Source: Propionibacteriaceae bacterium (lineage in GTDB: Bacteria > Actinomycetota > Actinomycetes > Propionibacteriales > Propionibacteriaceae). From it: a stretch of DNA of 64,000 nucleotides. The translations under genes were made by a program, and so were the position numbers. Below the pieces are notes generated by a model. It did not search any database, was not told the DNA's origin, and worked only from the letters and a program-made list of their open reading frames with translations. Each line of letters opens with the position of its first letter. The stretch's first letter is position 1. This document shows, one piece after another, positions 8,716 through 19,307 of the stretch. Location of the stretch: assembly GCA_027492545.1 (NCBI GenBank), contig JAPUEL010000076.1, positions 62,001 to 126,000 of the forward strand. Reading direction: 5' to 3'.

Positions 8716-10319
8716 GACTCCTCGAGACCCAGCAGCTGGGCAACCCGATCATCAACATCGCCATCTTTGCCGCCTTCGTCGTGTTCACCATGGCCGTGGT
8801 CATCCGGGTCACCCGAGGCGGCAAGAAGAAGGCCGGCGACTTCTACACCGGCGGCGCCCAGTTCGACGGGCGCCAGAACGGCTTCGCCATCGCCGGCGAC
8901 TACCTGTCGGCGGCCTCCTTCCTCGGCATCGTCGGCGCGGTGGCCCTGTACGGCTACGACGGCCTGCTCTACTCCGTGGGCTTCCTGGTTGCGTGGCTCG
9001 TCGCGCTGCTGCTGGTGGCCGAGCCGCTGCGCAACACCGGCAAGTACACGATGGCCGACGTGCTGAGCTTCCGCATGCGGCAGAAGCCGGTGCGCCTCGC
9101 CGCCGCCACCTCCACCCTTGCGGTCTCGTTCTTCTACCTGCTGGCGCAGATGGCCGGCGCAGGCGCGCTGGTGTCGCTCCTCCTGGGCATCGCCTCGCCG
9201 GTCGGCCAGAACATCGTCATCGCCATCGTCGGCCTGCTGATGGTCGGCTACGTGCTCATCGGCGGCATGAAGGGCACCACCTGGGTGCAGATGATCAAGG
9301 CTGTGCTGCTGATCCTGGGCGCCGGCGCCATGACGATCTGGGTGCTGGCCTTCGCCGGGTTCAACCTCTCCACCCTCCTGGGCGAGGCCATGGCCACCAC
9401 CGCCGCTGACGGGTCCGAGGTCAACCTCCTGGCGCCCATGGAACGCTACAAGGATCCGCTGGCGCTCATCTCCATGGGACTGGCCCTGGTGCTCGGCGCC
9501 TCCGGCCTCCCGCACGTGCTGATGCGCTTCTACACGGTGCCCACCGCCAAGGAGGCCCGCCGCTCCGTCACCTGGGCGATCGGCCTCATCGGCGCCTTCT
9601 ACCTGTTCACCATGGTGCTCGGCTATGGGGCCGCCTGGCTGGTCGGTCCCAAGGCGATCTCCGAGATGCCCGGCGGGGCCAACGCCGCCGCACCCGCGCT
9701 CGCCTACGAGCTGGGCGGCACCATCCTCATGGCCGTCATCGCGGGCGTGGCGTTCGCAACCATCCTGGCCGTCGTCGCCGGCCTCACCATCACCGCGTCC
9801 GCGTCGTTCGCGCACGACATCTACAACTCGGTGCTCAAGGACGGGAAGGCGGACCCGGCCAAGGAGGTCAAGGTCGCGCGCATCACCTCGGTGACCATCG
9901 GACTCGTGGCCATCGTCGGCGGCATCGCCGCCAACGGCCAGAACGTCGCGTTCCTGGTGGCGCTGGCGTTCGCAGTCGCGGCCTCGGCCAACCTGCCCTC
10001 GATCCTGTACTCGCTGTACTGGAAGCGGTTCTCCACCGCGGGGGCCGTGTGGTCGATCTTCGGCGGTCTCATCACCGCGGTGACGCTCATCGTCTTCTCC
10101 CCCGCGGTGTCCGGCATGAAGACCTCGATGTTCCCCAACGCCGACTTTGCCTGGTTCCCCATCGACAGCCCGGCCATCGTGTCGGTCCCGGTGGGCTTCT
10201 TCCTCGGTTGGCTCGGCTCTGTGGTCAAGCCGGACGGCCCGGAGGTGGCCGACCGGGCCGCCGAGATGGAGGTGCGCTCCATGACCGGTGCCGGCGCCGA
10301 AGGCGCCATCGACCACTGA
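8712..10319 (+). CDS. Cation/acetate (monocarboxylate) symporter, SSS family
   Basis: A 535-aa polytopic protein with about 13 hydrophobic helices, belonging to the sodium:solute symporter family close to ActP and actinobacterial MctC. It carries the conserved N-terminal block FAIAGDYLSAASFLGIVGA and later LGASGLPHVLMRFYTVP, both typical of acetate permeases. It probably imports acetate, propionate or pyruvate with a cation. Its start overlaps DUF485 by four bases. A strong hairpin follows the stop. Exact substrate preference is inferred from family. Confidence 0.9.
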   Translation: MRLLETQQLGNPIINIAIFAAFVVFTMAVVIRVTRGGKKKAGDFYTGGAQFDGRQNGFAIAGDYLSAASFLGIVGAVALYGYDGLLYSVGFLVAWLVALLLVAEPLRNTGKYTMADVLSFRMRQKPVRLAAATSTLAVSFFYLLAQMAGAGALVSLLLGIASPVGQNIVIAIVGLLMVGYVLIGGMKGTTWVQMIKAVLLILGAGAMTIWVLAFAGFNLSTLLGEAMATTAADGSEVNLLAPMERYKDPLALISMGLALVLGASGLPHVLMRFYTVPTAKEARRSVTWAIGLIGAFYLFTMVLGYGAAWLVGPKAISEMPGGANAAAPALAYELGGTILMAVIAGVAFATILAVVAGLTITASASFAHDIYNSVLKDGKADPAKEVKVARITSVTIGLVAIVGGIAANGQNVAFLVALAFAVAASANLPSILYSLYWKRFSTAGAVWSIFGGLITAVTLIVFSPAVSGMKTSMFPNADFAWFPIDSPAIVSVPVGFFLGWLGSVVKPDGPEVADRAAEMEVRSMTGAGAEGAIDH

Positions 10320-10334
10320 TCCCCCTTGCCACGA

Positions 10335-10370
10335 GAGAGGCCCGCCCCCGACGATGGGGGCGGGCCTCTC
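10335..10370. terminator. Bidirectional hairpin terminator between symporter and mdh
   Basis: A perfect 15-bp GC-rich stem (10335-10349 with 10356-10370) closes the loop GACGAT. It lies between the stops of two convergent genes, 15 bp from one and 18 bp from the other, so it can serve both. There is no clear U-tract, as is common in high-GC actinobacteria. Confidence 0.8.
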
Positions 10371-10388
10371 CGGCTGTCCGGGCTGAAC

Positions 10389-11378
10389 TCAGATGAGGCC
10401 GAGCTCGGTGACCGCGTTGCGCTCGTCGACCAGCTCGGCGACCGAGGCGTCGATCTTCCCGCGCGAGAAGTCGTTGAGCTCCAGGCCCTGGACGATCTCG
10501 TACTTCCCGTCCTTGACCGTGCACGGGAACGAGGAGATGAGCCCTTCGGGCACGCCGTACGAGCCGTCGGAGGGCACGGCCATCGAGACCCAGTCACCCT
10601 CGGGGGTGCCGAGGACCCAGTCGCGCATGTGCTCGACGGTGGCGTTGGCGGCCGATGCGGCCGACGACAGGCCGCGAGCCTCGATGATCGCCGCGCCGCG
10701 CTTGGCGACGGTGGGGATGAAGGTGCTCTCCAACCAGGCCTGGTCGTTGACCAGCTCGGCTGCGCTCTGGCCGCCCACCTTGGCGTTGAAGAGGTCCGGG
10801 TACTGCGTGGCGGAGTGGTTGCCCCAGATGGTCATGTGGCTGATGTCGGTGACGGGGCAGCCGAGCTTGGCGGCCAGCTGCGAGAGGGCCCGGTTGTGAT
10901 CCAGGCGGGTCAGCGCGTTGAACTGCTCGGCCGGGATGTCGGGCGCGTTCTGCTGCGCGATGAGGGCGTTGGTGTTCGCGGGGTTGCCCGTGACCAGCAC
11001 CTTGACGTCGTCTGCGGCGACGGCGTTGAGCGCCTTGCCCTGCGCGGTGAAGATGGCGCCGTTGGCCGACAGCAGGTCTCCGCGCTCCATGCCCGCCTTG
11101 CGGGGCATCGCGCCGACGAGCATGGCCAGGTTGACGCCGTCGAAGACCTTGTTGGGGTCGTCGCCGATCTCGATGTTGACCAGGTTGCCGAAGGCGCAGT
11201 CCTGGAGCTCCATGACGACGCCCTCGAGCGCCTTGAGCGCCGGGGTGATCTCCAGCAGGCGCAGTTCGATGGGGGTGTCGCCGAGCAGCGACCCGCTGGC
11301 GATCCTGAACAGCAGGCTGTAGCAGATCTGGCCTGCTGCGCCGGTGACGGCGATCTTGACGGGAGCGGCAGTGCTCAC
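10389..11378 (-). CDS. mdh: Malate dehydrogenase
   Basis: Interconverts malate and oxaloacetate with NAD in the TCA cycle. It has 329 aa, the length of the bacterial MDH type without a leading extension. It shows the Rossmann loop [18 protein letters not shown] near the N-terminus, the NAD-binding block [12 protein letters not shown], the catalytic D and R region around RLDHNRA, and the catalytic histidine in IWGNHS. GTG start with GAGAGGA six bases upstream. It is transcribed alone or at the end of the VKOR side, convergent with the symporter. Confidence 0.95.
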   Translation of the reverse strand: MSTAAPVKIAVTGAAGQICYSLLFRIASGSLLGDTPIELRLLEITPALKALEGVVMELQDCAFGNLVNIEIGDDPNKVFDGVNLAMLVGAMPRKAGMERGDLLSANGAIFTAQGKALNAVAADDVKVLVTGNPANTNALIAQQNAPDIPAEQFNALTRLDHNRALSQLAAKLGCPVTDISHMTIWGNHSATQYPDLFNAKVGGQSAAELVNDQAWLESTFIPTVAKRGAAIIEARGLSSAASAANATVEHMRDWVLGTPEGDWVSMAVPSDGSYGVPEGLISSFPCTVKDGKYEIVQGLELNDFSRGKIDASVAELVDERNAVTELGLI

Positions 11379-11466
11379 TTCGTTTCCTCTCGTGACGGTC
11401 GGTGTCGGGCTTTCCTGAAGGACTCTACCGGTGCGGAGGGGCGACCCGTCGGCCGGGCCACGTCTT

Positions 11467-12111
11467 TCAGATGAGTCCGAAGTAGTGCGCGATCTCGATG
11501 AACACCACGACGGTCAGCCACACCATGAGCGTGATGGTCAGCCAGCCGCCGCGCACGAAGGCCAGCGCCTTGGCCTGCGCCGACGGCGACAGGAAGAGGT
11601 TGCCCTCCAGGATGTTCCAGTGCGTCATGGAGGCGAACACGAAGGTGGTGGAGATCGTCACCAGGATGCACCACGGGCACAGGGCGCCGATCACGAACGT
11701 GGACTGGAACAGCAGCCAGTAGGCGAAGATCACGCCGAGGAAGTAGACCACGTTGGCCGTGAACATGAACCAGCGCGGGAACCTCGTGCGTGCCAGCGAG
11801 GCCACCGCGATCGTCATGACAACCGGCTCGGCGATGAGGCCGAGGAAGGCGTTGGGGAAGCCGAACACGTTGGCCTGCCAGGTCGAGCCCACCTTCACAC
11901 AGTCGAAGAGGGCGTTGATGGAGCAGCTGAGCACCACGTCGGGGTCCTGGGCGATGAGGATGGCGTCGTAGGACAGCACGAACGACGCAATGAGGCTGAG
12001 GGTGGCGAAGACCAGCATCTCGAGGAAGAGGATGGTGCGTGAGCGGGAACTCGGCCCCAGGTCCCCGTCGATGTCGGCTTTGGCGTCCTCGAGGGCGTCG
12101 GTCTCCTGCAT
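11467..12111 (-). CDS. Vitamin K epoxide reductase (VKOR) family membrane protein
   Basis: A 214-aa protein with five hydrophobic segments. The four expected redox cysteines are visible: the pair in CSINALFDC (about residues 63-71) and the CPWC motif near residue 146. Actinobacterial VKOR reoxidises DsbA-like thiol oxidases with a quinone as acceptor and so supports extracytoplasmic disulfide formation. No DsbA-like gene is adjacent. I chose ATG 12111; the frame extends further upstream but only over the antisense of the next gene. TACGAT six bases before this ATG fits a leaderless start. Confidence 0.87.
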   Translation of the reverse strand: MQETDALEDAKADIDGDLGPSSRSRTILFLEMLVFATLSLIASFVLSYDAILIAQDPDVVLSCSINALFDCVKVGSTWQANVFGFPNAFLGLIAEPVVMTIAVASLARTRFPRWFMFTANVVYFLGVIFAYWLLFQSTFVIGALCPWCILVTISTTFVFASMTHWNILEGNLFLSPSAQAKALAFVRGGWLTITLMVWLTVVVFIEIAHYFGLI

Positions 12112-12117
12112 GGCCCC

Positions 12118-12123
12118 ATCGTA
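12118..12123 (-). promoter_or_regulatory. Candidate -10 hexamer TACGAT of VKOR gene (leaderless)
   Basis: TACGAT on the minus strand is separated from ATG 12111 by six bases (GGGGCC). No ribosome-binding site is present. Confidence 0.45.
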
Positions 12124-12134
12124 GACGTGGCTGC

Positions 12135-12428
12135 TCAACGCGACGGCGGCACCACCAGCGCCAGCACCGCGACGGCGGTGCCCATGCCCGCCATCACCAC
12201 CACGTCCACCCAGCGCCGTCTCAGGGTGAGGAGCCCGGCGATCTCCCGCGGGAGCACCAGCCGCAGGAGGGCGCCCAGGAGCAGCGCCCCCGCGATCAGC
12301 AGCGCGGCGCGGCGCCAGTGCCCGAGTGCCGCGAAGCCCACCCCCACCGCCAGCACCGAGACCGCCGACAGCAGCGGCCACGGGTTGCTCGGGTACGAGT
12401 CCGCGGGCTTGTCCGGCCTATCCGGCAT
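12135..12428 (-). CDS. DUF3017 small membrane protein
   Basis: A 97-aa protein with three hydrophobic segments (about residues 17-33, 38-60 and 73-93) and basic linkers. DUF3017 proteins are actinobacterial and typically sit directly next to folD, as this one does with an 11-bp overlap. Function is unknown. The conserved coupling to a folate enzyme may only reflect operon history. Confidence 0.8.
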   Translation of the reverse strand: MPDRPDKPADSYPSNPWPLLSAVSVLAVGVGFAALGHWRRAALLIAGALLLGALLRLVLPREIAGLLTLRRRWVDVVVMAGMGTAVAVLALVVPPSR

Positions 12429-13272
12429 GCAGCGCTTCCGCGCGGTCCACGACGTTGCTCAGCAGCATCGCGCGGGTCATCGGGCCGACGCCGCCGGGAT
12501 TGGGGGTGACCCAGGCGGCCTTCTCCCACACGTCCGGCGCCAGGTCGCCGACCGTCTTGCCGTCCACGCGGCTGACGCCGACGTCGACCAGCACGGCCCC
12601 CTCGCGGATCATGTCCGCGGTGATCATGTTCGGCACACCGGCGGCGGCCACCACCACGTCGGCGGCCCGCGTGTGGGCGGCGAGGTCGCGGGTGCCGGTG
12701 TGGCACAGGGTCACCGTCGAGTTCTCGCTGCGGCGGGTCAGGATCAGCCCGAGCGGGCGGCCGACGGTGATCCCGCGGCCCACCACGCAGACCTCCGCCC
12801 CCTTCAGCTCCACGCCGTGGCGACGCAGGAGCTCCACGATGCCGCGCGGGGTGCAGGGCAGGGTGGCCGGCTCGTTGAGCACCAGATGCCCCAGGTTGAT
12901 CGGGTGCAGGCCGTCGGCGTCCTTGTCCGGATCGATGAGGCCCAGCGCCCAGTTCTCGTCGAGATGCCTGGGGATGGGCAGCTGCACGATGTACCCGGTG
13001 ACCGCCTCGTCCGCGTTGAGCGACTCGATGGCCTCCTTCAGCTGGGCCTTCGTGGCGTCCGCCTGAAGGTGCACGCGGATCGACGCGATGCCCACCTCCT
13101 CGCAGTCGCGGTGCTTCATCTTCACGTAGCTCTGGCTGGCCGGATCATCGCCCACCAGGACGGTGGCCAGCCCCGGGGTGACGCCACGGCCGTGCAGCAC
13201 CGCGACGCGCTGTGCCAGTTCGGTCTTGATCGCGGCCGCGGTGGCCTTGCCGTCGAGTCTCTGAGCGGTCAC
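12418..13272 (-). CDS. folD: Bifunctional methylene-THF dehydrogenase / methenyl-THF cyclohydrolase
   Basis: Converts 5,10-methylene-THF to 10-formyl-THF, the donor used by PurH and PurN nearby. It has 284 aa. The catalytic lysine lies in [10 protein letters not shown] (about residue 55). The substrate and cofactor blocks [21 protein letters not shown] and [16 protein letters not shown] are intact. Its stop overlaps DUF3017 by 11 bases, and it follows purH by 14 bases, giving a purN-purH-folD-DUF3017 unit. Confidence 0.96.
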   Translation of the reverse strand: MTAQRLDGKATAAAIKTELAQRVAVLHGRGVTPGLATVLVGDDPASQSYVKMKHRDCEEVGIASIRVHLQADATKAQLKEAIESLNADEAVTGYIVQLPIPRHLDENWALGLIDPDKDADGLHPINLGHLVLNEPATLPCTPRGIVELLRRHGVELKGAEVCVVGRGITVGRPLGLILTRRSENSTVTLCHTGTRDLAAHTRAADVVVAAAGVPNMITADMIREGAVLVDVGVSRVDGKTVGDLAPDVWEKAAWVTPNPGGVGPMTRAMLLSNVVDRAEALHAG

Positions 13273-13286
13273 GGAGGGCCTCCTGG

Positions 13287-14846
13287 TCAGTGGAAGAAGT
13301 GTCGGGTGCCGGTGAAGTACATCGTCACGCCAGCCGCGGCGACCGCGTCGATGACCTCCTGGTCGCGCACCGAGCCGCCCGGCTGCACGATGGCGCGCAC
13401 GCCCGCGTCCAGGAGCACCTGGGGCCCGTCGGCGAACGGGAAGAAGGCGTCCGAGGCGGCCACGGACCCGGCGGCCCGCTCCCCGGCCCGGTCCACCGCG
13501 AGATGGCAGGAGTCCACCCGGTTGACCTGGCCCATCCCCACGCCGACGGAGGCGCCTCCGGAGGCCAGCAGGATGGCGTTGGACTTGACGGCACGCACGG
13601 CCCGCCAGGCGAACGCCAGATCCGCGAGCGTGGCCTCGTCCGCGGGCTCCCCCGCCGCCAGGGTCCAGGCCGACGGGTCGTCGCCGGGGGCGTCGATCGC
13701 ATCCGACTGCTGCAGCAGGAGCCCGCCGTCGATCTGGCGCAGCGAGGTGCCCGAGTTGTCGGCGTCCTGGGCCAGGAGGATGCGCAGGTTCTTCTTCGCG
13801 GCGAGGACCTCCACCGCGCCCTCCTCGTAGCCGGGGGCCACGATCACCTCGGTGAACACCTCGGAGACCTGGCGCGCCATGTCCACGCTGACGGGCCGGT
13901 TCGCGGCGATCACCCCGCCGAAGGCGGACACCGGGTCACAGGCGTGAGCCAGGCGGTGGGCTTCCGCCACGTCCGCGCCCACCGCGATGCCGCAGGGGTT
14001 GGCGTGCTTGATGATGGCCACCGCCGGAGCGGAGAAGTCGTAGGCGGCGCGCCGGGCCGCGTCGGCGTCGACGTAGTTGTTGTAACTCATCTCCTTGCCG
14101 TGGAGCTGCGTGGCGTCGGCCAGCCCGTCGGTGCCGTCACCGTTGCGGTACACGGCGGCGGACTGATGCGAGTTCTCGCCGTAGCGCAGGCTGGCGACCT
14201 TGTGCCACGTGCCGCCCACCCACGCGGGGAAGCCCGTGCCGCCCGAGGTGTCGGTGACCACGTTGCCCATCCAGGAGGCGACCGCCACGTCGTAGGTGGC
14301 GGTGTGCACGAAGGCGGCCGCGGCGAGCTGCTTGCGCTCGGCGAGGCTGAATCCCCCGGCGGACAGGGCCGCCCTCAGCATGGGGTACTGCTCGGCGGAG
14401 GTGATCACCGCGACGGAGGCGTGGTTCTTGGCGGCCGCCCGCACCATGGTGGGCCCACCGATGTCGATCTGCTCCACGCACTCGTCCTCCGAGGCGCCGG
14501 AGGCGACGGTGGCCGCGAACGGGTAGAGGTTGGTGATCACCAGGTCGAACGGGGCCACGCCCAGTTCCTCCAGCTGCGCCACGTGCGAGTCGAGACGCCG
14601 GTCCGCCAGGATGCCCGCATGCACGCGCGGGTGCAGCGTCTTGACGCGGCCGTCGAGGCACTCCGGGAAACCGGTGAGCTCCTCCACCGGGGTCACCGCG
14701 ACCCCGGCGTCGGCGAGGGTGCGGGCCGTCGACCCCGTGGAGACGATCTCGACTCCGGCGGCCTGCAGCTCACGCCCCAGGTCCACCAGCCCGGTCTTGT
14801 CATAGACGGAGACCAACGCTCGGCGCAGCGGGATCTGATCGGTCAC
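13287..14846 (-). CDS. purH: Bifunctional AICAR transformylase / IMP cyclohydrolase
   Basis: Catalyses the last two steps to IMP. It has 519 aa. The N-terminal MGS-like cyclohydrolase domain begins [12 protein letters not shown]. The AICAR formyltransferase domain contains RYGENSHQ and [11 protein letters not shown] chose GTG 14846 (VTDQIP) because GAAGGAG lies five to six bases upstream and its GTGA overlaps the purN stop; the frame is open six codons further to an ATG at 14864 without a better site. Confidence 0.96.
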   Translation of the reverse strand: MTDQIPLRRALVSVYDKTGLVDLGRELQAAGVEIVSTGSTARTLADAGVAVTPVEELTGFPECLDGRVKTLHPRVHAGILADRRLDSHVAQLEELGVAPFDLVITNLYPFAATVASGASEDECVEQIDIGGPTMVRAAAKNHASVAVITSAEQYPMLRAALSAGGFSLAERKQLAAAAFVHTATYDVAVASWMGNVVTDTSGGTGFPAWVGGTWHKVASLRYGENSHQSAAVYRNGDGTDGLADATQLHGKEMSYNNYVDADAARRAAYDFSAPAVAIIKHANPCGIAVGADVAEAHRLAHACDPVSAFGGVIAANRPVSVDMARQVSEVFTEVIVAPGYEEGAVEVLAAKKNLRILLAQDADNSGTSLRQIDGGLLLQQSDAIDAPGDDPSAWTLAAGEPADEATLADLAFAWRAVRAVKSNAILLASGGASVGVGMGQVNRVDSCHLAVDRAGERAAGSVAASDAFFPFADGPQVLLDAGVRAIVQPGGSVRDQEVIDAVAAAGVTMYFTGTRHFFH

Positions 14847-15418
14847 GGATTCTCCTTCGTCCAAGCGGCCACGGCCTCCACCAGGAGGCGCCGCTCAACC
14901 ACCTTGATGCGTTCGTGCAGGGATTCAACGTCATCCCCGGGCAGCACGTCGACGGCGCCCTGGAGCAGGATCCTACCGGTGTCCACCCCGGCGTCGACGA
15001 GGAAGACGGTGGCCCCGGAGATCTTCACCCCGGCCCTGAGCGCGTCGCGGGGCCCGTGGATGCCGGGAAAGCTGGGCAGTAGCGCCGGATGGGTGTTGAT
15101 GGTGCGGCCACCGAAGCGCTCGAGGAACGCCGGCCCCAGCAGCTTCATGAAACCGGCGGAGGCCACCAGGTCCGGGGAGAAGGAGTCCACGATGTCGCGG
15201 AGCCCGGCGTCCCACACCGCGCGGTCCGAGCCCTTGACCAGGGGGTGCGCCACCGCAGGGATGCCGCGCAGCCTGGCCCGCTCCAACCCGTGGGCATGCT
15301 CCTGGTCGGAGACCACCGCGACCACCCGGGCGTCCACGCCGCCGGCGTCGATGGCATCGAGTAGCGCCTGGCACAGGGTGCCGGAGCCGGAGAGCAGGAC
15401 GACGACGCGGGTGGTCAC
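14843..15418 (-). CDS. purN: Phosphoribosylglycinamide formyltransferase
   Basis: Transfers a formyl group from 10-formyl-THF to GAR in purine synthesis. It has 191 aa. The N-terminal phosphate loop reads [12 protein letters not shown], and the active-site block [16 protein letters not shown] contains the catalytic N and H, followed by the D of GVDTG. The start is GTG. TAGGAT lies six bases upstream and overlaps the stop codon of the DUF6350 gene, so purN may have its own leaderless promoter inside the operon. It is coupled to purH by a four-base overlap. Confidence 0.95.
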   Translation of the reverse strand: MTTRVVVLLSGSGTLCQALLDAIDAGGVDARVVAVVSDQEHAHGLERARLRGIPAVAHPLVKGSDRAVWDAGLRDIVDSFSPDLVASAGFMKLLGPAFLERFGGRTINTHPALLPSFPGIHGPRDALRAGVKISGATVFLVDAGVDTGRILLQGAVDVLPGDDVESLHERIKVVERRLLVEAVAAWTKENP

Positions 15419-15424
15419 CCGCTC

Positions 15425-15430
15425 ATCCTA
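15425..15430 (-). promoter_or_regulatory. Candidate -10 hexamer TAGGAT of purN (leaderless)
   Basis: The first three bases of this minus-strand hexamer are also the TAG stop of the DUF6350 gene. Six bases separate it from the purN GTG. Confidence 0.45.
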
Positions 15431-16681
15431 AGGGGTGGGCGAGGCGGGGTCTGTGGAGGCGACGGGGCGGCGGATGAGACCCAGGGTCAGCCCCGCCGCC
15501 ATGCCCGCGAGCCCCAGCAGGGTGGGTGCGAAGACCGCCAGGTCGCCGATGGGCGCTCCCACGTGGGCCAGCCGATCGGACCCGATCCCGCCCGAGCCCA
15601 GGGCCGCGGCCACCGTGACAGCGAGGCCTGCGACCGCACCGGCCAGCCCACCGACCAGGGCCGTCTGATCGAAGCGCGCCCTCGGCCGAGCCCACGCGAC
15701 GACGAGCCCGGCCACCGCCCCGGCGGCCACGCCCACCAGCAGCCACCAGTAGGCCGCCGACGAGGTCTCCGCGCCGACTCCCACGAGGCCGAAGGCGGGG
15801 ATCGCGGGGAGGAGGCCGACGTCGTGGGTGGCCATGCTGATGAGCGAGCCGTCTCCCGCCGTGACGCCCGCCCCCAGCATCCAGGACGCGCAGGCCAGGA
15901 GCAGGTTCGGCAGATAGATCAGGTGCAGGGCGACGAGCAGCACGAGCCCCACGACGCCACCGTCGAGTCCCTCGACGATCGCGGTGATGGCGTCGCGGCC
16001 CCGCAGCAGCGCCACGACAAGCACCGCGGAGGACCCTGCCAGAACGGTCAGCAGCGCTGCCCCGAGGGCCTTCGGCACCACCCGCAGCCACTCGGGCCAG
16101 TCCGCCGTCGGGTCGTGGGCCACCCCCCGGGAGGCGCCCCAGAACCCGGCGATCACACCGACGGCGAGGCCACCCGCCAACGCCTGCGGCGACGCGACGC
16201 CGATCGACGCAGACAGCATCAGCACCGCCGCCGCGTAGACCCCGGCGAAGGTGCCTCCTACGCGCAACACGATCGCGTCCGTGTCCGCCCAGATCCCGCC
16301 GTTCTCGTCCGGGTCCCCCCAGTGACGGGCCGCCCGCCGGGCCGCTTGAGCGGCCACCGGGAGGGCGAGGAAGACGAGCGCTCCGGTGAGGCCCAGGGGC
16401 GCGATCGAGACCCGGATCCCGCCGATCTCCGAGGGCGCGCCGTGTGCCGCCAGCAGGATCCGGGTCGACACCTGCAGTGCGCTGGAGAGCTGCGCGTCGG
16501 GCGAGGCCAGCCACCCGACGGCCGCGAACGCGCTGAGCACGATCCACCCGGCGAGCAGCACCGCGACGGGCCCGCCCACGGCGGCCAGGTACCAGGGCCA
16601 CGGCCACTCGCGTGGGGGTGAGGGCTGGGGCGCGTCGATGTCGACCGCGACCGTGCGGTGCCCCGGCGTCCCTGTGGCCAT
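15428..16681 (-). CDS. DUF6350 multi-spanning membrane protein (PerM-like)
   Basis: About 417 aa with a proline-rich N-terminus, then about 8-10 hydrophobic helices of Ala/Gly/Val/Leu type. In actinobacteria, DUF6350 (annotated cell-division protein PerM in mycobacteria) is commonly next to purN/purH, as it is here with a nine-base gap. It has no catalytic motif. I chose ATG 16681 (MATGTPGH), preceded by AGGGGGA; GTG 16684 is equally possible. The frame extends to 17077, but that part is antisense to the sensor-domain gene. Confidence 0.78.
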   Translation of the reverse strand: MATGTPGHRTVAVDIDAPQPSPPREWPWPWYLAAVGGPVAVLLAGWIVLSAFAAVGWLASPDAQLSSALQVSTRILLAAHGAPSEIGGIRVSIAPLGLTGALVFLALPVAAQAARRAARHWGDPDENGGIWADTDAIVLRVGGTFAGVYAAAVLMLSASIGVASPQALAGGLAVGVIAGFWGASRGVAHDPTADWPEWLRVVPKALGAALLTVLAGSSAVLVVALLRGRDAITAIVEGLDGGVVGLVLLVALHLIYLPNLLLACASWMLGAGVTAGDGSLISMATHDVGLLPAIPAFGLVGVGAETSSAAYWWLLVGVAAGAVAGLVVAWARPRARFDQTALVGGLAGAVAGLAVTVAAALGSGGIGSDRLAHVGAPIGDLAVFAPTLLGLAGMAAGLTLGLIRRPVASTDPASPTP

Positions 16682-16781
16682 CACGTCCGTTTCCCCCTGT
16701 AGATCCACGCGTGCTTTGTCGGCGGCGGTAGGGTGGCCCCACGAAAGCCGCAGTCGCACACCGATGGGAGGTGACCCGGGA

Positions 16782-18386
16782 ATGTCCGAAGACGAGCCGC
16801 GTCGGCCCCGGAGAGCCTGGCAGTCCGACGAGGACACCTCCTCCCCGACGTCCATGGACGATACCTCAGGCGACGACATCTTCCGCCCGCGACGCGGCTC
16901 CGCGGAGGATCCCGCGGCCTTCGCGCTGGGCGATGAGCCCGCCGCTCCCCTCGGCGACACGCCCATCCCTGCGCCGGTGTTCCCCCACTCCGCCGGCGAG
17001 TACGCCGACAGCCCCAGCCCCGCCCCCCGGCGCTCCGCCCTGTCCTCGCTCACACCGGTGGAAGCAGACCAGGCCACCCCCGCAGCCCGGCCTCAGGCGC
17101 CCCGCCCCGGGCTGGCGCGCTGGGTCGTGGGGGGCGTCGCCGGCGCGCTCGTGGTGGGCCTCGTCGCCTTCGCCGTGTCGCGCAGCGGCCAACCGACGGA
17201 CCCTGCGAGCCCGTCGCCGAGCGCCTCGGCCAGCTCCTCGGCGAGCGCAACGGACATCCCGACCGCCACCGTCGACGATCTGCTGACGGGCGAGGACCTC
17301 ACGGGTGTCGCGCCGGCCGCCTCCTGGGCCGTCACCAGCACCACCACTGAGGCCGCCGAGCACGAGGGGAGGGTGGCCTGCCTCAGCACCGAGGATGCCG
17401 AGCAGAATCCCACCGCCTCCCTCCAACGCACCCTGGCCACCTCGGACGAGGACCAGTTGGCGGCGCTGCACCGCATCGAGACCTACGCCTCCCCCGCCGC
17501 GGCTCAGCAGGTCGTCGCCAACCGGACCATCGCGCTGTCGAGCTGCGACGAGATCCCGGCACGGATCGTGCGCTCCACGGCGGTCGAGGGGCTCGGCGAC
17601 GAGTCGTTCCAGATCTCCGTGGTGTTCGAGGACGTGCCGGCCCAGTTCCACACGGTCCTGTTGACGCGCGTGGGCAGTTCCGTGCAGATCCTCGATCTCG
17701 CGCGCACCAGCGGCCCGGTGGAGGCGGAGCTGGTGGCCGCGGCGCTGGCCCGTCCGCAGGCCACGCTGTGCGGCATCGAGGGCGCCACCTGCGCCGCCAC
17801 CCCCACCACCGCCCCCGCAGTCGTGCCCCCGGTCGAGCCCTTCGGCTGGCTGATCCCCGCGGACCTCGCCAGGGTCCGAGGTGGCGCCGGCCGGTGGACA
17901 GCCTCGGAGCCCACAGACCTCACCAGCGGCGGCATGGGCTGCGAGAACATGACACTGGCCAGCGAACCCGGCCCCACCGAGAGGCAGCAGGCCACCTACC
18001 TCCTGACGCAGGACGACCAGGCCCCGAGCACGTTCGGCATGGACTCGCTGCGGTTCGTCTTCGCCGACGACGCCGCGGCGAGCGCCTTCTCCACGAAACT
18101 CGGCAACGCCATCGCCACCTGCAAGGACCGCGTCAACACCGCCACCGTCGCTGAGCTACCGGCGGTCGCCGGCACCGGCGAGGGCGGCGTCGCCACGTCC
18201 ACGCGCATCTTCAGCGTCACGCAGGCCACCGCGGACAACGCCGCGATCCCCTACCAGCTGTTGGTCAGCACGGCCGGCAACCGCGTGGCCTACACCATCA
18301 TCACGGTCACGGACGCGTTCAAGTACACCGACGCTCAGCTCGCCGAACTGGGAGCCCGCATCCCGGTGCGCGCCAGCCAGGGCTGA
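16782..18386 (+). CDS. Membrane-anchored protein with two tandem sensor-like extracellular domains
   Basis: 534 aa. A disordered, acidic, Pro/Ser/Arg-rich cytoplasmic N-terminus (1-110) leads to one transmembrane helix (about 114-134) and a Ser/Ala/Thr linker. Two domains of about 160 residues follow, at about 160-335 and 355-530. Both share the pattern L-x2-DL-x2-V, W near the start, a first C, a (D)Q or LxxxD stretch, AAA before a second C, and a late GN/GS-x-V strand. This resembles the extracellular sensor (PknH_C-like) domains of actinobacteria, with one disulfide pair each, but no kinase domain is present. GGAGGTGA lies seven bases before the ATG. It is divergent from the DUF6350 gene and convergent with sucD. 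The ligand is unknown. Confidence 0.75.
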   Translation: MSEDEPRRPRRAWQSDEDTSSPTSMDDTSGDDIFRPRRGSAEDPAAFALGDEPAAPLGDTPIPAPVFPHSAGEYADSPSPAPRRSALSSLTPVEADQATPAARPQAPRPGLARWVVGGVAGALVVGLVAFAVSRSGQPTDPASPSPSASASSSASATDIPTATVDDLLTGEDLTGVAPAASWAVTSTTTEAAEHEGRVACLSTEDAEQNPTASLQRTLATSDEDQLAALHRIETYASPAAAQQVVANRTIALSSCDEIPARIVRSTAVEGLGDESFQISVVFEDVPAQFHTVLLTRVGSSVQILDLARTSGPVEAELVAAALARPQATLCGIEGATCAATPTTAPAVVPPVEPFGWLIPADLARVRGGAGRWTASEPTDLTSGGMGCENMTLASEPGPTERQQATYLLTQDDQAPSTFGMDSLRFVFADDAAASAFSTKLGNAIATCKDRVNTATVAELPAVAGTGEGGVATSTRIFSVTQATADNAAIPYQLLVSTAGNRVAYTIITVTDAFKYTDAQLAELGARIPVRASQG

Positions 18387-18402
18387 CGCACACCGGCCGC
18401 AC

Positions 18403-19299
18403 TCACACCAGGCTGTGCCGCAGGTGCGCGATGGCATCGCGCGCCAGCGCGGCCGTGAGTGACGGGGTCTCCCCCACCAGGACGCCGGCGGCCTCGAGGG
18501 CCTCCTTCTTCGCGGCCGCCGTTCCGGAGGAGCCGGTGATGATGGCGCCGGCGTGGCCCATCGTCTTGCCGGGCGGCGCGGTGAACCCGGCCACATAACC
18601 GACGACAGGCTTGGTGATGTGATCGGCGATGTAGGCCGCCGCCCGCTCCTCCGCGTCGCCGCCGATCTCGCCGATCATCACGATGATGTCGGTGTCCGGA
18701 TCCTCCTCGAACGCCTGCAGCACGTCGATGTGCCGCGTGCCCACCACCGGGTCCCCACCGATCCCGACGGCGGTGGAGAACCCGTGGTCGCGCAGCTCGT
18801 ACATCATCTGGTAGGTCAGGGTTCCGGACTTCGAGACCAGGCCGATGCGCCCCGGCCCCGAGATGTGGGCGGGGATGATGCCCACGTTCGACTTGCCGGG
18901 GGAGATCAGACCCGGGCAGTTGGGCCCGATGATCCTGGTCGCGGAGCCGCGCGCCGCGTGGTGGAACTCCACCGAGTCGTGCACCGGGATGCCCTCGGTG
19001 ATCACCACGCACAGCCCGATCTCGGCCTCGATGGCCTCCAGGACCGCCGCCTTGGCGAACTTCGGGGGCACGAACACCACGGACACGTCCGCGTGCGTCG
19101 CGGCCACGGCCTCGACCATCGACCCGAACACCGGTACCGGATCCTCCTCGAACAGCACGGCCTCCCCGGCCTTGCCCGGGGTGACGCCACCGACGATTCG
19201 GGTACCGGACATGATCATGCGCTGCGTGTGCTTGCGCCCCTCCTTGCCGGTCATGCCCTGCACCAGGACGCGCGAAGACTGATTGATGTAGATCGACAT
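18403..19299 (-). CDS. sucD: Succinyl-CoA ligase, alpha subunit
   Basis: Forms succinyl-CoA synthetase with SucC (substrate-level phosphorylation in the TCA cycle). It has 298 aa with an N-terminal CoA-binding Rossmann domain ([14 protein letters not shown]) and the active-site histidine in [14 protein letters not shown] near residue 246. It starts eight bases after sucC. Convergent with the sensor-domain gene. Confidence 0.97.
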   Translation of the reverse strand: MSIYINQSSRVLVQGMTGKEGRKHTQRMIMSGTRIVGGVTPGKAGEAVLFEEDPVPVFGSMVEAVAATHADVSVVFVPPKFAKAAVLEAIEAEIGLCVVITEGIPVHDSVEFHHAARGSATRIIGPNCPGLISPGKSNVGIIPAHISGPGRIGLVSKSGTLTYQMMYELRDHGFSTAVGIGGDPVVGTRHIDVLQAFEEDPDTDIIVMIGEIGGDAEERAAAYIADHITKPVVGYVAGFTAPPGKTMGHAGAIITGSSGTAAAKKEALEAAGVLVGETPSLTAALARDAIAHLRHSLV

Positions 19300-19307
19300 G
19301 GTGTGCC

